37,404 nt of DNA from Phycisphaerales bacterium (GTDB lineage: Bacteria > Planctomycetota > Phycisphaerae > Phycisphaerales > SM1A02), in NCBI GenBank assembly GCA_028823105.1, contig JAPKCC010000023.1, positions 1 through 37,404 on the forward strand, read 5' to 3'. Below are positions 8,183 to 17,566 of this stretch, piece after piece. Position numbers and translations under genes: made by a program. How positions within the stretch are numbered: position 1 is the first letter of the stretch; every line of letters begins with the position of its first letter. Under the pieces are notes generated by a model. The model was not told the DNA's origin, did not search any database, and saw only the letters and a list, made by a program, of their open reading frames with translations.

Positions 8183-10173
8183 CTCCGCCATCCACCAACC
8201 ACGAGACCATCGAACCTGACGACGATCCGCTCCTCCGACGGGGATCGAGCAGTCGGCGTTTCATCGCCTATCGAAAGATGCTCGCCCGCCGACGCGAGAA
8301 GGCCAAAACCACGGCCACGATGGTGAGTCGGAGCGGGGAAGTCCGAAGCCTCAAGAGATCGCGCGGCGCCCTCGAACTCCTTCGGGTCTTCTTCGGACTC
8401 CTTGGCCGACGCCGAAAACCTGTGCTCCTCGCACTCGGCACCCTGACGATCGCTACCGGTCTGAAGTTGATTCCGCCGGCCGCGACGAAGATCGCGATCG
8501 ACTACGCCTTCACGGGCGACGGTCTGCCCCCCGCCGCAGATCGTTGGGTGCCTTCTTCTTGGGGCATTGATGACGATCCCAAGCGACTTCTGGTGGCCAT
8601 CGGTCTGGCTTTGCTGGTCGTGGCCACCCTGTCCGTCTCGATCGGACTCTGGGGTCGATGGCAGGCCACGAAGGCCACCCGGACGCTGGCCGTCGATATT
8701 CGGCGCAAGGTCCTCGATCACGCCATCCGATTCCCCTTGCATCGGATTAACGAACTTCGATCGGGAGGTGCCTCCAGCATGCTCCGCGAGGACGCGGGCG
8801 GCGTCGCGGAACTGATCTTCGGCATGCTCTACAACCCTTGGCGGGCGATCATCCAACTGGTCGGCAGCCTGGTGATTCTCGCGGTGACCGATTGGCGACT
8901 CCTTTTCGGAGCGGTCATTCTCCTTCCCATGGTGTTCATTACGCACCGGACGTGGATCGGTCGGATTCGCCCCCTCCATCGCGACCTCCGGGTGCTTCGT
9001 TCCGAGGTCGACGCCCACGCAACTGAGGTGTTCGCCGGGATCCGCGTGGTTCGTTCCTTCGCCCGTGGCAGGAGTGAAACCGCTCGATTCGCACGCGGCG
9101 AGCATCTGATGGCCCGCCAGATGATCCACGTGTGGTGGTGGTCTCGAATCACCGAGACGGGGTGGGCCCTCGCGATTCCCCTGGCCAGCGCCGGCCTGCT
9201 CTTTTACGGTGGCATGCAGGTGATCGACGGGGTCATCACCACCGGCGATCTCGTCATGTTCCTCACGTACCTCCTCATGCTGCTCGGACCGATCGAGGCG
9301 CTCGCATCGAGCGCGACGAGCTTTCAGACCAACCTCGCGGGGCTCGACCGCGTACTTGACCTGCTTGAGGAACCGACGGAGATGCCCGATCGATCGGGTT
9401 CACGAAGCCTGATCCCCGCGAAGGTGACCGGACGAATCGAAGTTGACCAACTTCGATTCCAATATCCCGCGTCGGAGAAACCCGTTCTTGAGAACGTGTC
9501 ATTCGTCGCCGAACCCGGACACCTCGTCGCGTTCATCGGGGCATCGGGTGCCGGCAAGACGACTCTTTGCAACCTGCTTGCACGATTCTTTGATCCCGAC
9601 ACTGGAGTCATCCGACTTGATGGCGTCGATCTGCGAGAGATTCAGCTCGATTCCTACCGAAACCTTCTGGGCATCGTCGAGCAGGACGTCTTTCTCTTCG
9701 ACGGCACGATTTCCGAGAACATCGCCTTTGGCCGCCGCCATGCCACGGCCGCGGAAATCCGGGATGCCGCGGCGGCCGCGAACGCCCTCGAGTTCATTGA
9801 CGAGACCCCCGACGGCATCGACACCCTGATCGGAGAACGTGGCGTCCGACTCTCCGGAGGTCAACGACAACGGCTCGCCATCGCCCGTGCGATCCTCGCC
9901 GATCCGCAAATCCTCATCCTTGATGAAGCGACCAGCAACCTCGACTCCGCCAGCGAACGCCTGATCCAGGAGTCGATCAACCGTCTCCTCGTCGGCCGCA
10001 CCACCTTTGCGATCGCCCATCGGCTAAGCACCATCCGGCACGCGAACCTGATCGTGATCCTCGAAGGAGGCACCATCGTCGCAAGCGGAACCCACGACGA
10101 ACTTCTCGAACAGAGTGATCACTACCGTGACATGGTCGCGATCCAGACCGCGCCGGCCGAACCGATCAGATGA
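8179..10173 (+). CDS. MsbA-like ABC exporter (fused TMD-NBD half-transporter)
   Basis: About 664 residues. A basic cytoplasmic N-terminus (SSRRFIAYRKMLARRREK) precedes a six-helix exporter domain (about residues 75-380) and a nucleotide-binding domain. The NBD has Walker A GASGAGKTT at 454-462, signature LSGGQ at 558-562, Walker B ILILDEA ending at E583, and the H-loop His at 614 (AHRLSTI). It should work as a homodimer exporting lipid-linked or hydrophobic substrates; the substrate is not determinable from sequence. The start is uncertain: a TTG at 8179 overlaps the rlmN stop by 4 nt and keeps the basic N-terminus, whereas ATG codons at 8278 and 8320 would remove it. Translational coupling to rlmN is likely. 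Confidence 0.93.
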   Translation: MTPPSTNHETIEPDDDPLLRRGSSSRRFIAYRKMLARRREKAKTTATMVSRSGEVRSLKRSRGALELLRVFFGLLGRRRKPVLLALGTLTIATGLKLIPPAATKIAIDYAFTGDGLPPAADRWVPSSWGIDDDPKRLLVAIGLALLVVATLSVSIGLWGRWQATKATRTLAVDIRRKVLDHAIRFPLHRINELRSGGASSMLREDAGGVAELIFGMLYNPWRAIIQLVGSLVILAVTDWRLLFGAVILLPMVFITHRTWIGRIRPLHRDLRVLRSEVDAHATEVFAGIRVVRSFARGRSETARFARGEHLMARQMIHVWWWSRITETGWALAIPLASAGLLFYGGMQVIDGVITTGDLVMFLTYLLMLLGPIEALASSATSFQTNLAGLDRVLDLLEEPTEMPDRSGSRSLIPAKVTGRIEVDQLRFQYPASEKPVLENVSFVAEPGHLVAFIGASGAGKTTLCNLLARFFDPDTGVIRLDGVDLREIQLDSYRNLLGIVEQDVFLFDGTISENIAFGRRHATAAEIRDAAAAANALEFIDETPDGIDTLIGERGVRLSGGQRQRLAIARAILADPQILILDEATSNLDSASERLIQESINRLLVGRTTFAIAHRLSTIRHANLIVILEGGTIVASGTHDELLEQSDHYRDMVAIQTAPAEPIR

Positions 10174-10221
10174 GCCGAGCATCGTTTTTCCGCAAACACC
10201 TCTTCGAGCCCCGAGCCCACG

Positions 10222-10899
10222 ATGGCCATGCCGCAGGATCTTGACATCACGATCGCGAACGAGCCGGTGAAGCTCCTCGCGGAGCGGGCCGCCCTACTCG
10301 TCGACCGCGGCACGCTGGTCGTCGCCGATCTTCATCTCGGAACCCCCGAGACACACCGGTCTCTGGCCGTCTCCATGTCAGAGGGTCTCGCGGAGGAAGC
10401 CCTCGACCGACTGGAGCGGGTGGTGGCGAAGTGGCGGCCGAAACGAATCACGCTGCTGGGCGACCTCGTTCAACTCACCGGCGACCCCGATGATCCGCTG
10501 ATCCATACGTTCGCCCGCTGGCGGAATCGGATCAGCCTTCCCATCTCGATGATCGGCGGCCATGCCGAGGCGGCCAGCACCATTCCTGCTTCGTGGCGGA
10601 TCGATGACGACGGCGAGCATCGACGACTCGGCCACCTCGAACTTCGACATCATCCGAGACCGCGCGATGCGGCATCGACGGAGGACACCGCGACGATCAT
10701 CGCGGGGCACCTCCATCCCGTGATCTCCCTCGGTACCGGCTCCCGACGAACCCTTGCCCCGGCGTTCGTGTTCGGACGGGGCCAGCTGATCCTCCCCGCC
10801 TTCGCACCCTACGCACGGGGCGTGCGAGTCCGGCCGGATGGATCATCCGCCATATACGCGATCAAAGATGGCTCAGTGATCGAGATCCACGAGGGCTGA
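10222..10899 (+). CDS. pdeM: PdeM-like calcineurin-type metallophosphoesterase
   Basis: A 225-residue enzyme with the metallophosphoesterase metal motifs in order: DLH in VVADLHLGT, GD in LLGDLVQ, a GGHAE variant of the GNHD motif, and GHLHP. Length and the leading LLAERAALL-VADLHLG pattern match the ligase-associated DNA damage response endonuclease PdeM. In many bacteria that gene lies next to an ATP-dependent DNA ligase and an Lhr-type helicase; those partners are not here, so the family name is firmer than the role. The GNHD Asn is replaced by Gly. It follows the ABC exporter by 48 nt on the same strand. Start ATG at 10222, with another ATG two codons later. Confidence 0.8.
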   Translation: MAMPQDLDITIANEPVKLLAERAALLVDRGTLVVADLHLGTPETHRSLAVSMSEGLAEEALDRLERVVAKWRPKRITLLGDLVQLTGDPDDPLIHTFARWRNRISLPISMIGGHAEAASTIPASWRIDDDGEHRRLGHLELRHHPRPRDAASTEDTATIIAGHLHPVISLGTGSRRTLAPAFVFGRGQLILPAFAPYARGVRVRPDGSSAIYAIKDGSVIEIHEG

Positions 10900-10906
10900 A
10901 GAGAAT

Positions 10907-10931
10907 CCCGCCACCCGGAGCGAGTGGCGGG
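10907..10931. terminator. Stem-loop between convergent genes
   Basis: An 8-bp perfect stem CCCGCCAC / GTGGCGGG (10907-10914, 10924-10931) with a 9-nt loop lies exactly between two convergent stop codons. It has no T-run, so termination strength is uncertain. Confidence 0.5.
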
Positions 10932-13805
10932 TCAGTCCGCCGACTCCTCGATCTTTCGGTCGAGTCTCGACCCGAATCGAACATAGATCAGACTCGTCGC
11001 AACCATGAGGAGCCCGAGGCCGAGTGCCGAAATGACTCGATACACCGTGGCGGCACGACTCAGATCGAAGAACAGAAACTTCATCGCGGTCACCCCGAGC
11101 AGCAGAAGCCCGAGATGACGGATGATCGCAATACCGAAGAAGAACCCGCCCCCGATCAGGGCGATGGCGTACGCGGCCCAGAAGATGCTCAATGCCGCAT
11201 TAAACTCGACGCCATCCCGGCCGAAGAGATCGAGCAGGGCGAAAGAGCCGATCCACAGACCGACCAAAACGGACAGGAGTCCCGAAATCGGAACGATCTG
11301 ATCGGATCGTTCGGGCGACTCAACGTCGACCCTGGCCGCTCGCGGCCAGCACTTCGCCGTGAGCAGCGTCGCCATCAAGAGTGCCAGTCCGGATCCAAAT
11401 CGCAGGTTCATCCCGAAAGCGACCTCGTCAGCCTGGTTGGCGAAAACTCCGAAACTCTCGAGGATCGTAACCCCGAGCCAAATCCAGCTCGCGCTCACCA
11501 CAATCCAGCCGGCAAGCGAACGCCCGATCTTCCAAAAAGTTCGACCAGAGAGCACGATGAGCAGTGTCGACATCAGCGCCGCAGCAGCCGCCCCGGCGAA
11601 GAAATTCGCTACCGGCATCGCCCAGGGCGTCGCGGAGTTCACGAACCAGACCATGCTGCCAACGATCGCCGGTAAGACGAATTGAAGCGTGTTTAGATTG
11701 CCAACGATTCGTTGTCGATTCGGCGAGACACTACCGAAACTGCCTGCGGACAGCCAAAGCATCTGCAGAACGAGGAACGCGTATGGCACCATCGTCCAGA
11801 AGAAGATCGTCGAGAGCCCGATACCCTGGTTCACATCCGCGGCATTCAAATCGCCCCCCTGAACGAGAACCACCGCCTGAAAGAGCAGCAGCAGGGCGAT
11901 CAATGACCCCAGCCCGTTGAGGATCAATCCGGCGGTCCAACCTGCATGATCACCGCGGCTCCGTGCCACCAAGGTCGCCGCGAACACGGCGATCGATAGC
12001 ATCAGGACGAATGAAGCCTCGCCGCCAAATGGCGCCATGGTTCCGACAAAGAGCGGTGCCGCGATGAACATCGTGAGGCTGGGGCCGATCACCGTGGTCC
12101 GACTTCGCGAGGTGCGGGGCAAAGTGGGATTCGGCCAGAGCCGGGCGATGGCGAAGAGCACCAGAAGAACGACAAAGGGAAGCCATTGACTCGGCGATGC
12201 CGACCATGACCAGGGCGTCCGGTCGAACCAGACGGTCATCCCCGTCGCACGCCACTCACCCAGCACGATGACCATCGCCGCAAGCTGCCCGAGCGAAGCC
12301 ACCACCAGCGAGAAGATGGCGATGCCACGATTCTGCATTCGATGGGCGAGATAGATGGACGCAAGTCCAAGTCCACTCCATGCCACGGCGACGGCGGGGC
12401 CTTCGAGCAAGAGGCCCGCGGAGACGAGAAGCAACACGCCCGCCTCGATCCAGAGCACCAGCGACCACTGATTGAGGCAGCGATCGCGTCGACGCCGCGG
12501 CACTCGGTCGGCCGAAGGCGCGGCGAGGGCTTCCAACCCGGTGCCCATCTGGAAGATCGTGACCAGTGCGAACGCGGCGAGACCCAGAGGAATCCAGCCT
12601 TCCGGGGACGTCCAGTCTCCGAACGTACCACCACCGAAGGCGACGGAGGCGCGAATCCCCAGCGGAACGAAGATCGCGAAGACGGCCGTCGAGACAAACC
12701 CCAGTCCCTCATTCCAACCGCTCGCCAGACCTCGCGAAGCCATGTGCAGTGCCTGGAGGTGCACAATCAACCACCATGCGGACGCAATGATCAGGAGTAT
12801 CGTGGTCGCCCCGTCCCCGACGGCAAGCAACAACCACGGAACGGCGGCGATCAAAAGGATGACGAACGCCGGCATCCGAAGTTTGAGAAAAGGCCTCGGC
12901 CTGATGGACGCTGCCGCGAAGGCGATGACCAGAAGCGACGTCAGGTACATGCCGAGCACGGCCGGGCCGCCGTCACCTCCGGCAAGGTAGGGCGCCGCGG
13001 CACCGGCGGCGATGCTGACGACGCCGATCGAGACCGAGCCCGAGCGAGCGGTCAGAAGAATGCCAATCACCGTCACCATGGCCATCGCGATGAGCGCGTG
13101 GAGGGGTGAGAGGAGCCCGAGAACCGGTCCCGCCGACCAGGCATCGACGTACAAGGTTCCGAGGCCTGCAATAAAAAGCCCGACCGCGGCGGCACGACCA
13201 TATCGCCGGAATAGAAACTCGCCCACGCCGAGAATCGCAGCCCCGAATGCCGTGAGCGCGGCTGCCCGCGCCCCGGCGGGGATGTTCCCGATCCAACCCT
13301 TGTCGTAGGCCAGTTTCGCGAAGAACGCGGCGGCGATCACCACGATCACCCCGCCCACCAATGCCATCACCCGGCCGCCGATCAGTTGCTCGAGGCCACC
13401 TTGACGCGAACTGGCTCGCTCATCGGGAGTTGTGCCGTGATCATGTTGTGACCGCACAGACTCGGCCGTCGCGTCCCTGCCGCCCTGCAGAGGAAGGGGC
13501 GGAGGCGATGATCCCCGACGTTCCGAAAAAAGAGCCGCGGCCGACGGGACGGTCGGAGTCGCCTCGTCGGCCGCATCGGCTGCAGCTGTTGGAACGGACC
13601 GTTCAAGGCCCGCTGATTGTCGTGCGTCAGTTCCGGATTTTGAAGCTTCCTTGGCGAAGTCCTTCGAAGAATTCTGTGACTCATCGGATGATCCAATCGA
13701 GTCATTGGTCAACCGTGCCTTCTCGAGTCGATCGATTCGATCGATTCGATCGACCAAATCTTCAAGCCGTTCTTCAATCCGATGCAAACGTTCTTCGTTC
13801 GGCAC
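10932..13805 (-). CDS. DUF2339 polytopic membrane protein
   Basis: A 957-residue protein with an N-terminal coiled coil (HRIEERLEDLVDRIDRIDRLEK), then a ~100-residue polar Ser/Ala/Asp-rich linker, then more than 20 hydrophobic helices from about residue 145 to the C-terminus. The first block (GGLEQLIGGRVMALVGGVIVVIAAAFF) is the hallmark opening of DUF2339. The family is widespread and without an established function. It is read from GTG at 13805 with no clear ribosome site. The coiled coil is encoded partly by a 9-bp DNA repeat at 13732-13752. The gene follows the glycosyltransferase stop by 50 nt on the same strand, so it may sit at the distal end of the carotenoid transcript. Confidence 0.88.
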   Translation of the reverse strand: MPNEERLHRIEERLEDLVDRIDRIDRLEKARLTNDSIGSSDESQNSSKDFAKEASKSGTDARQSAGLERSVPTAAADAADEATPTVPSAAALFSERRGSSPPPLPLQGGRDATAESVRSQHDHGTTPDERASSRQGGLEQLIGGRVMALVGGVIVVIAAAFFAKLAYDKGWIGNIPAGARAAALTAFGAAILGVGEFLFRRYGRAAAVGLFIAGLGTLYVDAWSAGPVLGLLSPLHALIAMAMVTVIGILLTARSGSVSIGVVSIAAGAAAPYLAGGDGGPAVLGMYLTSLLVIAFAAASIRPRPFLKLRMPAFVILLIAAVPWLLLAVGDGATTILLIIASAWWLIVHLQALHMASRGLASGWNEGLGFVSTAVFAIFVPLGIRASVAFGGGTFGDWTSPEGWIPLGLAAFALVTIFQMGTGLEALAAPSADRVPRRRRDRCLNQWSLVLWIEAGVLLLVSAGLLLEGPAVAVAWSGLGLASIYLAHRMQNRGIAIFSLVVASLGQLAAMVIVLGEWRATGMTVWFDRTPWSWSASPSQWLPFVVLLVLFAIARLWPNPTLPRTSRSRTTVIGPSLTMFIAAPLFVGTMAPFGGEASFVLMLSIAVFAATLVARSRGDHAGWTAGLILNGLGSLIALLLLFQAVVLVQGGDLNAADVNQGIGLSTIFFWTMVPYAFLVLQMLWLSAGSFGSVSPNRQRIVGNLNTLQFVLPAIVGSMVWFVNSATPWAMPVANFFAGAAAAALMSTLLIVLSGRTFWKIGRSLAGWIVVSASWIWLGVTILESFGVFANQADEVAFGMNLRFGSGLALLMATLLTAKCWPRAARVDVESPERSDQIVPISGLLSVLVGLWIGSFALLDLFGRDGVEFNAALSIFWAAYAIALIGGGFFFGIAIIRHLGLLLLGVTAMKFLFFDLSRAATVYRVISALGLGLLMVATSLIYVRFGSRLDRKIEESAD

Positions 13806-13855
13806 ACGTGAACGCTACCCACACGAAGGACGACTCGTCAAGCCTGCGCGGCGCA

Positions 13856-15112
13856 TCAACCGGGTCGGCCGCGCCAGGTTCGACGTCCCGTGAAGTGCAA
13901 CAAGAGGCTCCACCACTGAAGCAATGTGAACACCATCAGCGCCGCCGGATGCAGCACCACGCCGGTCCAAGCCTGTTGAAATCGCACCGCAAGACACATT
14001 CGCTGCGTGATTTGAATGATGACTGCGGCTGATGCGAATCCCACCGCGGCCGCTGAAACGCCCGACGTCTCCGGCCCAACACCCTCAAGCACCAAGGCCA
14101 GACCAAGGACGAACCACGGAGCCACGTGCCCACCGAGATGAAGTACCGTCAGCAGAAGCAGCAAGAATATGTTCCCCAGGCCCTCGTAAGAGTTCTTCGC
14201 AAACCCCCGCCAGGTCTCGGCGAACCCGTGGTACATGCGGCAGTCAACGATGTCGGTGCCATCAAAGATGTCCGTGGCATGTCCGGCACGTCGAAAGATC
14301 CGGGGAAGTCGCACCCCGTCGTGCATCGAATTCCTGATCACTGCATGTCCTCCGACGTCCAGCCAGGCATCCCGCCGAGCGAGCACGAACTGCCCACACG
14401 CCGCACTTGCCGCCGGATCGAGCGAAGAACGCATTCGACCGATGGGCAGGTAACTCATGAGGATGAAGTGAATCAATGGGACGACCAGAGTCTCACCGAC
14501 CGTTCCGGTTCGTTCGCGAGGAAATGCCGAGAGCAATCCGATGTCGCCGTTCACGCCTCGCTGGGCTTGAACCGCGGCACGGGTGCGTTTCAGACAGTCG
14601 GGGGCGAACCGGACATCCGCATCGGTGAACAGCAACCAGTCTGTGTCGGCCTGTCGGCCCATGCGATCGCACGCATGCTGCTTCCCATTCCATCCCGATG
14701 GAAGTGGGTTCACACTGGCCCCGACTACTCGACAATCATCCTCTGCGAGCTTCGCGAGAATCGCCGGCGTCTGATCGTCGCTGGCGTCGTCGTAGACCAT
14801 GATCGTCGTCGATGACGCTGGATCAGCGTCGGCGGACTCCAACGCGCTCCGGACGCACGTTTCAAGGTTGGCGGCTTCATTCCGTGCCGGAATGCAGACG
14901 GTGATCGACCAGCCCTGATCATCTGGATCCATGGCTGCCGGGGCGCGGCGGAATCGACTCAGGTTTCGGAGGGAGATCAACAAGGCGATGACGGAGATGG
15001 CCAATGCCCCCGCCATCCACCAGGTCACCCAGTCAGGCGACGCCGACTCCGCCACCGGACTTGCGGTCTGAATCATGCCGAGCAGAAAGATGCCACCGAG
15101 CATCGAATTCAT
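13856..15112 (-). CDS. Family-2 glycosyltransferase, carotenoid-locus (CrtQ-like)
   Basis: A 418-residue membrane-associated glycosyltransferase. An N-terminal TM (TWWMAGALAISVIALLISL) is followed by a GT2 catalytic domain with SITVCIPARNEAANL, MVYDDASDD and the DxD-type LLFTDADV, plus an acceptor-side GWNGKQHAC stretch and C-terminal hydrophobic helices (LLLLLTVLHLGG, VLGLALVL). This is the layout of CrtQ-type enzymes that glycosylate a carotenoid carboxylate. The start at 15112 is chosen because its ATG overlaps the acyltransferase stop as ATGA; the frame stays open further upstream. With the adjacent acyltransferase, CrtI-family enzyme and aldehyde dehydrogenase it can complete an acyl-glycosyl carotenoid ester. 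Sugar and acceptor are inferred from context only. Confidence 0.85.
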   Translation of the reverse strand: MNSMLGGIFLLGMIQTASPVAESASPDWVTWWMAGALAISVIALLISLRNLSRFRRAPAAMDPDDQGWSITVCIPARNEAANLETCVRSALESADADPASSTTIMVYDDASDDQTPAILAKLAEDDCRVVGASVNPLPSGWNGKQHACDRMGRQADTDWLLFTDADVRFAPDCLKRTRAAVQAQRGVNGDIGLLSAFPRERTGTVGETLVVPLIHFILMSYLPIGRMRSSLDPAASAACGQFVLARRDAWLDVGGHAVIRNSMHDGVRLPRIFRRAGHATDIFDGTDIVDCRMYHGFAETWRGFAKNSYEGLGNIFLLLLLTVLHLGGHVAPWFVLGLALVLEGVGPETSGVSAAAVGFASAAVIIQITQRMCLAVRFQQAWTGVVLHPAALMVFTLLQWWSLLLHFTGRRTWRGRPG

Positions 15113-15918
15113 ACCGACTCCCGGGACGTGGATCGCCTCGCCGCGATGCCGCCGGACCGACCTCGAATTCGAAGCCACGCATCCATGAACGGATTGATCC
15201 GGTGCTTTCCCCCCACGAGGACCTCGAAGGCCGACTCATCGCGGGCGATACTCGCCGCGGCAAGATCCATGGCGCATCGACGCATTCCTTCTTCCATGGC
15301 TCGGTACCAGTCGGTGGTGGAACCCGCTTCCGGCGAGTCGCATGACCGAATCGCTACCAGCAGTTCAGGCCTCGCGTCCTGCCAGAACACATATTCGATG
15401 GAGATCACCAGCACGCGTGGCGACCGTTCGCAGGCCGCCGCAATCGCCGCCGCGCCGGGCCGAAGTCGGATTGGCTCGCGTGGATCAGTGAATCGACCCT
15501 GCGGCGTGAGGCCCAACAGCGTGTCTGGTGATCGCGAGAGACGCTGAAGCACATGACTCCGCATTCGAGCCATCGAGGTTGGATCATCGGGATCGATGCC
15601 AAACACCCCGAGACGGCGGAAGAACCGGAATCGCGAGAGTTGCTCGCTGGCCATCGGCATGAGAATGTCCCGGCCAGACATGAGCTTTCGCCAGAGCACG
15701 AGGCCGACTAGTGGATCCCACCAAGACCCATGACTGATCAGGGCGATCAGAGATCGCTCCTCGCTCGATGCATCTTCGAGGATCTCCCGACTTCCTTCGA
15801 GAAGTCTCAACGCGTGAAAGCGCCGCGACACGAGTCGAGTCGCGTACCACGCGAAGAACCGGCGGAATGCAGGTGACGGCCGATCCTCGATCAGCCCGTC
15901 ATCACTGGTTCCCGACAT
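15109..15918 (-). CDS. PlsC-like acyltransferase in carotenoid operon
   Basis: A 269-residue acyltransferase with an HX4D catalytic motif at H63-D68 (SHGSWWDPL) and a later TPQGRFTDP segment corresponding to the substrate-binding EGTR-like motif of PlsC-type glycerophosphate acyltransferases. Its position between a CrtI-family gene and a CrtQ-like glycosyltransferase suggests it adds a fatty acyl group to a glycosylated carotenoid rather than making phospholipid (inference). It is unrelated in type to staphylococcal CrtO as far as can be seen. The start at 15918 has an AGGAGGAAT ribosome site 4-5 nt upstream, and overlaps the upstream gene by 28 nt. The stop overlaps the next ATG by 4 nt. Tight coupling marks one operon. 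Confidence 0.85.
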   Translation of the reverse strand: MSGTSDDGLIEDRPSPAFRRFFAWYATRLVSRRFHALRLLEGSREILEDASSEERSLIALISHGSWWDPLVGLVLWRKLMSGRDILMPMASEQLSRFRFFRRLGVFGIDPDDPTSMARMRSHVLQRLSRSPDTLLGLTPQGRFTDPREPIRLRPGAAAIAAACERSPRVLVISIEYVFWQDARPELLVAIRSCDSPEAGSTTDWYRAMEEGMRRCAMDLAAASIARDESAFEVLVGGKHRINPFMDAWLRIRGRSGGIAARRSTSRESV

Positions 15919-17483
15919 GATTCCTCCTGCCCAGAACTCGAAGTTCGAGGATCACCGATCCCGAGATCCTTGGCGGCGGCGAGTGCGGCGGTGACGCCGC
16001 TCATGAGCACCATCGGAACCCCCGGTCCGGGATTGACGCTTCCCCCGGCAAGATACAGATTCTGAAGGACCCGACTTCGATTTCGCGGTTTGAACCCACC
16101 GGCCAGCCGGCCATGGCTCGCCAGACCGTAGATCGCGCCGCCTTCGGCGTTGTACATCCGGTCGATGTCCTGCGGCGTCAGATGGCGTTCGACGACGATG
16201 TGCGACTCGATGTCCTCCATGCCCATCCGCTTGATCTTGTCCATGACTACGGGCCGATACTGCTCAAGCAGACCGCCACGACCGTTCCATTCCTGACCCG
16301 GTCGGAGATACGGCGTGTGAATGAGCGCGTACAACGCCTCCCCGCCCTCCGGCGCCTGGCCGGGGTCGGTGCGACTCGGAACCGCGAGATAGATGGACGG
16401 ATCCCGGGCAGGAATCCCTCGGTCATAGATATCGGCGAACTCTTCTCGTGGATTTCCACTGAAGAGAAAATCGTGATGCAGCAGATGGTCGTACTGACGA
16501 TCAAGCCCGAGATAGAAGACCACACCACTGCAGGCGGGCGTGTACTTCCGGCCGATCTTCGCCTGTTCGTTGAGGGCCCGATCGTCGCCCATGAGATCCC
16601 GATAGGTTCGTTGGACGTCGCAGTTACTCACCACCAGATCGGCCTTGATGACTCGACCGTCTTCGAGTTCAACGCCGGAGGTCCGCTTGCCGTTGTGCAG
16701 GATCTTCTGCACCCCGGTGCCCAGGATGATCTCGGTTTCCTCTTCGCGAAGGATCTTCTCGAGGCTCCTGGCGACCATCCTCGTGCCACCCATCGCGTAG
16801 CAGCAACCGTGATCCACCTGCGCCGCGGCGATCAACGTGAGGATCGCCGGCGCCAGAAAGGGGCTCGACCCGACGTACTGGAGGAAGTGCTCACAGAGTT
16901 GGGCGACGTGTGGCTCTTGAACGTGCTTGTGAATCGTTGCCCCGACGTTGGAATGCATGCGCATCGCAAGCACATCCTTGAGGATGCCCGGCTCCGTGGT
17001 CGGAGTCGCCCGCATCATGTCGGGGATTCCCCCGATGTCCTTGTAGAAGAAGACCTTCTCGCTCAGTCCGTACATCCGCCGGCTGTACTTGATGAATGAC
17101 CGCCAGCCATCGCCGACTCCCTGCCCGGGATACTGCCGGTCGAGGGCCCCGGACATGGTCTCAAGATCGCCGCGGAGATCGAGGACGGTTCCATCCTCAT
17201 ACATGCAGCGCCACTGCGGGTCGAGATCGACGATGTCGACGTAGTCCGAAACCGTCCTTCCCGTCCGCTCGATGATGCCACGGATTACCTGGGGCATCGT
17301 GAGGATGGTCGGCCCCATGTCGAATGAGAACCCGGACTCCTGCAGGACGTTCATCTTCCCGCCGAGGTGGTCGTTTCGATCGATGATCGTGACGTCCAGT
17401 CCCCGGGTTCGGAGTTCGACCGCCGCGGCGAGACCGGCCAATCCGCCTCCCACCACCACTGCTCTGGTTCGTTCTGTCGACAT
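15891..17483 (-). CDS. CrtI/CrtN-family carotenoid desaturase or oxidase (minus arm)
   Basis: A ~530-residue FAD-dependent amine-oxidase-fold enzyme. The N-terminus has the dinucleotide fold VVVGGGLAGLAAAVELRTRG with the following acidic IIDRNDHLGGK motif. The C-terminal flavin motif is LYLAGGSVNPGPGVPMVLMSG, typical of phytoene/diapophytoene desaturases. DMGPTILTMP matches the substrate-side signature of the same family. It may introduce double bonds (CrtN-like) or oxidise a terminal methyl (CrtP-like); sequence alone does not settle which. The start at 17483 (ATGTCGACAG) is chosen for a GGAG site upstream; an in-frame GTG lies at 17522. It follows the aldehyde dehydrogenase by 83 nt and overlaps the acyltransferase gene, consistent with one transcript. 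Confidence 0.93.
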   Translation of the reverse strand: MSTERTRAVVVGGGLAGLAAAVELRTRGLDVTIIDRNDHLGGKMNVLQESGFSFDMGPTILTMPQVIRGIIERTGRTVSDYVDIVDLDPQWRCMYEDGTVLDLRGDLETMSGALDRQYPGQGVGDGWRSFIKYSRRMYGLSEKVFFYKDIGGIPDMMRATPTTEPGILKDVLAMRMHSNVGATIHKHVQEPHVAQLCEHFLQYVGSSPFLAPAILTLIAAAQVDHGCCYAMGGTRMVARSLEKILREEETEIILGTGVQKILHNGKRTSGVELEDGRVIKADLVVSNCDVQRTYRDLMGDDRALNEQAKIGRKYTPACSGVVFYLGLDRQYDHLLHHDFLFSGNPREEFADIYDRGIPARDPSIYLAVPSRTDPGQAPEGGEALYALIHTPYLRPGQEWNGRGGLLEQYRPVVMDKIKRMGMEDIESHIVVERHLTPQDIDRMYNAEGGAIYGLASHGRLAGGFKPRNRSRVLQNLYLAGGSVNPGPGVPMVLMSGVTAALAAAKDLGIGDPRTSSSGQEESCREPVMTG

Positions 17484-17566
17484 GCTGGCTTCGCTCCATT
17501 GTCTTGCCGGGTAATTCTTCACCCCGCGCTTCCAAAATCCTGATCCATGCGGTCAATCAGGTTCGA

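Noticed and set aside
7924-9129. 401-codon minus-strand frame opposite rlmN and the ABC exporter
   Set aside because: It spans two well-supported genes on the other strand and is His/Arg/Asp-rich without domains.
13732-13752. 9-bp TCGATTCGA repeat as a regulatory site
   Set aside because: It lies inside the DUF2339 coding frame and simply encodes the repeated Asp-Arg-Ile of a coiled coil.
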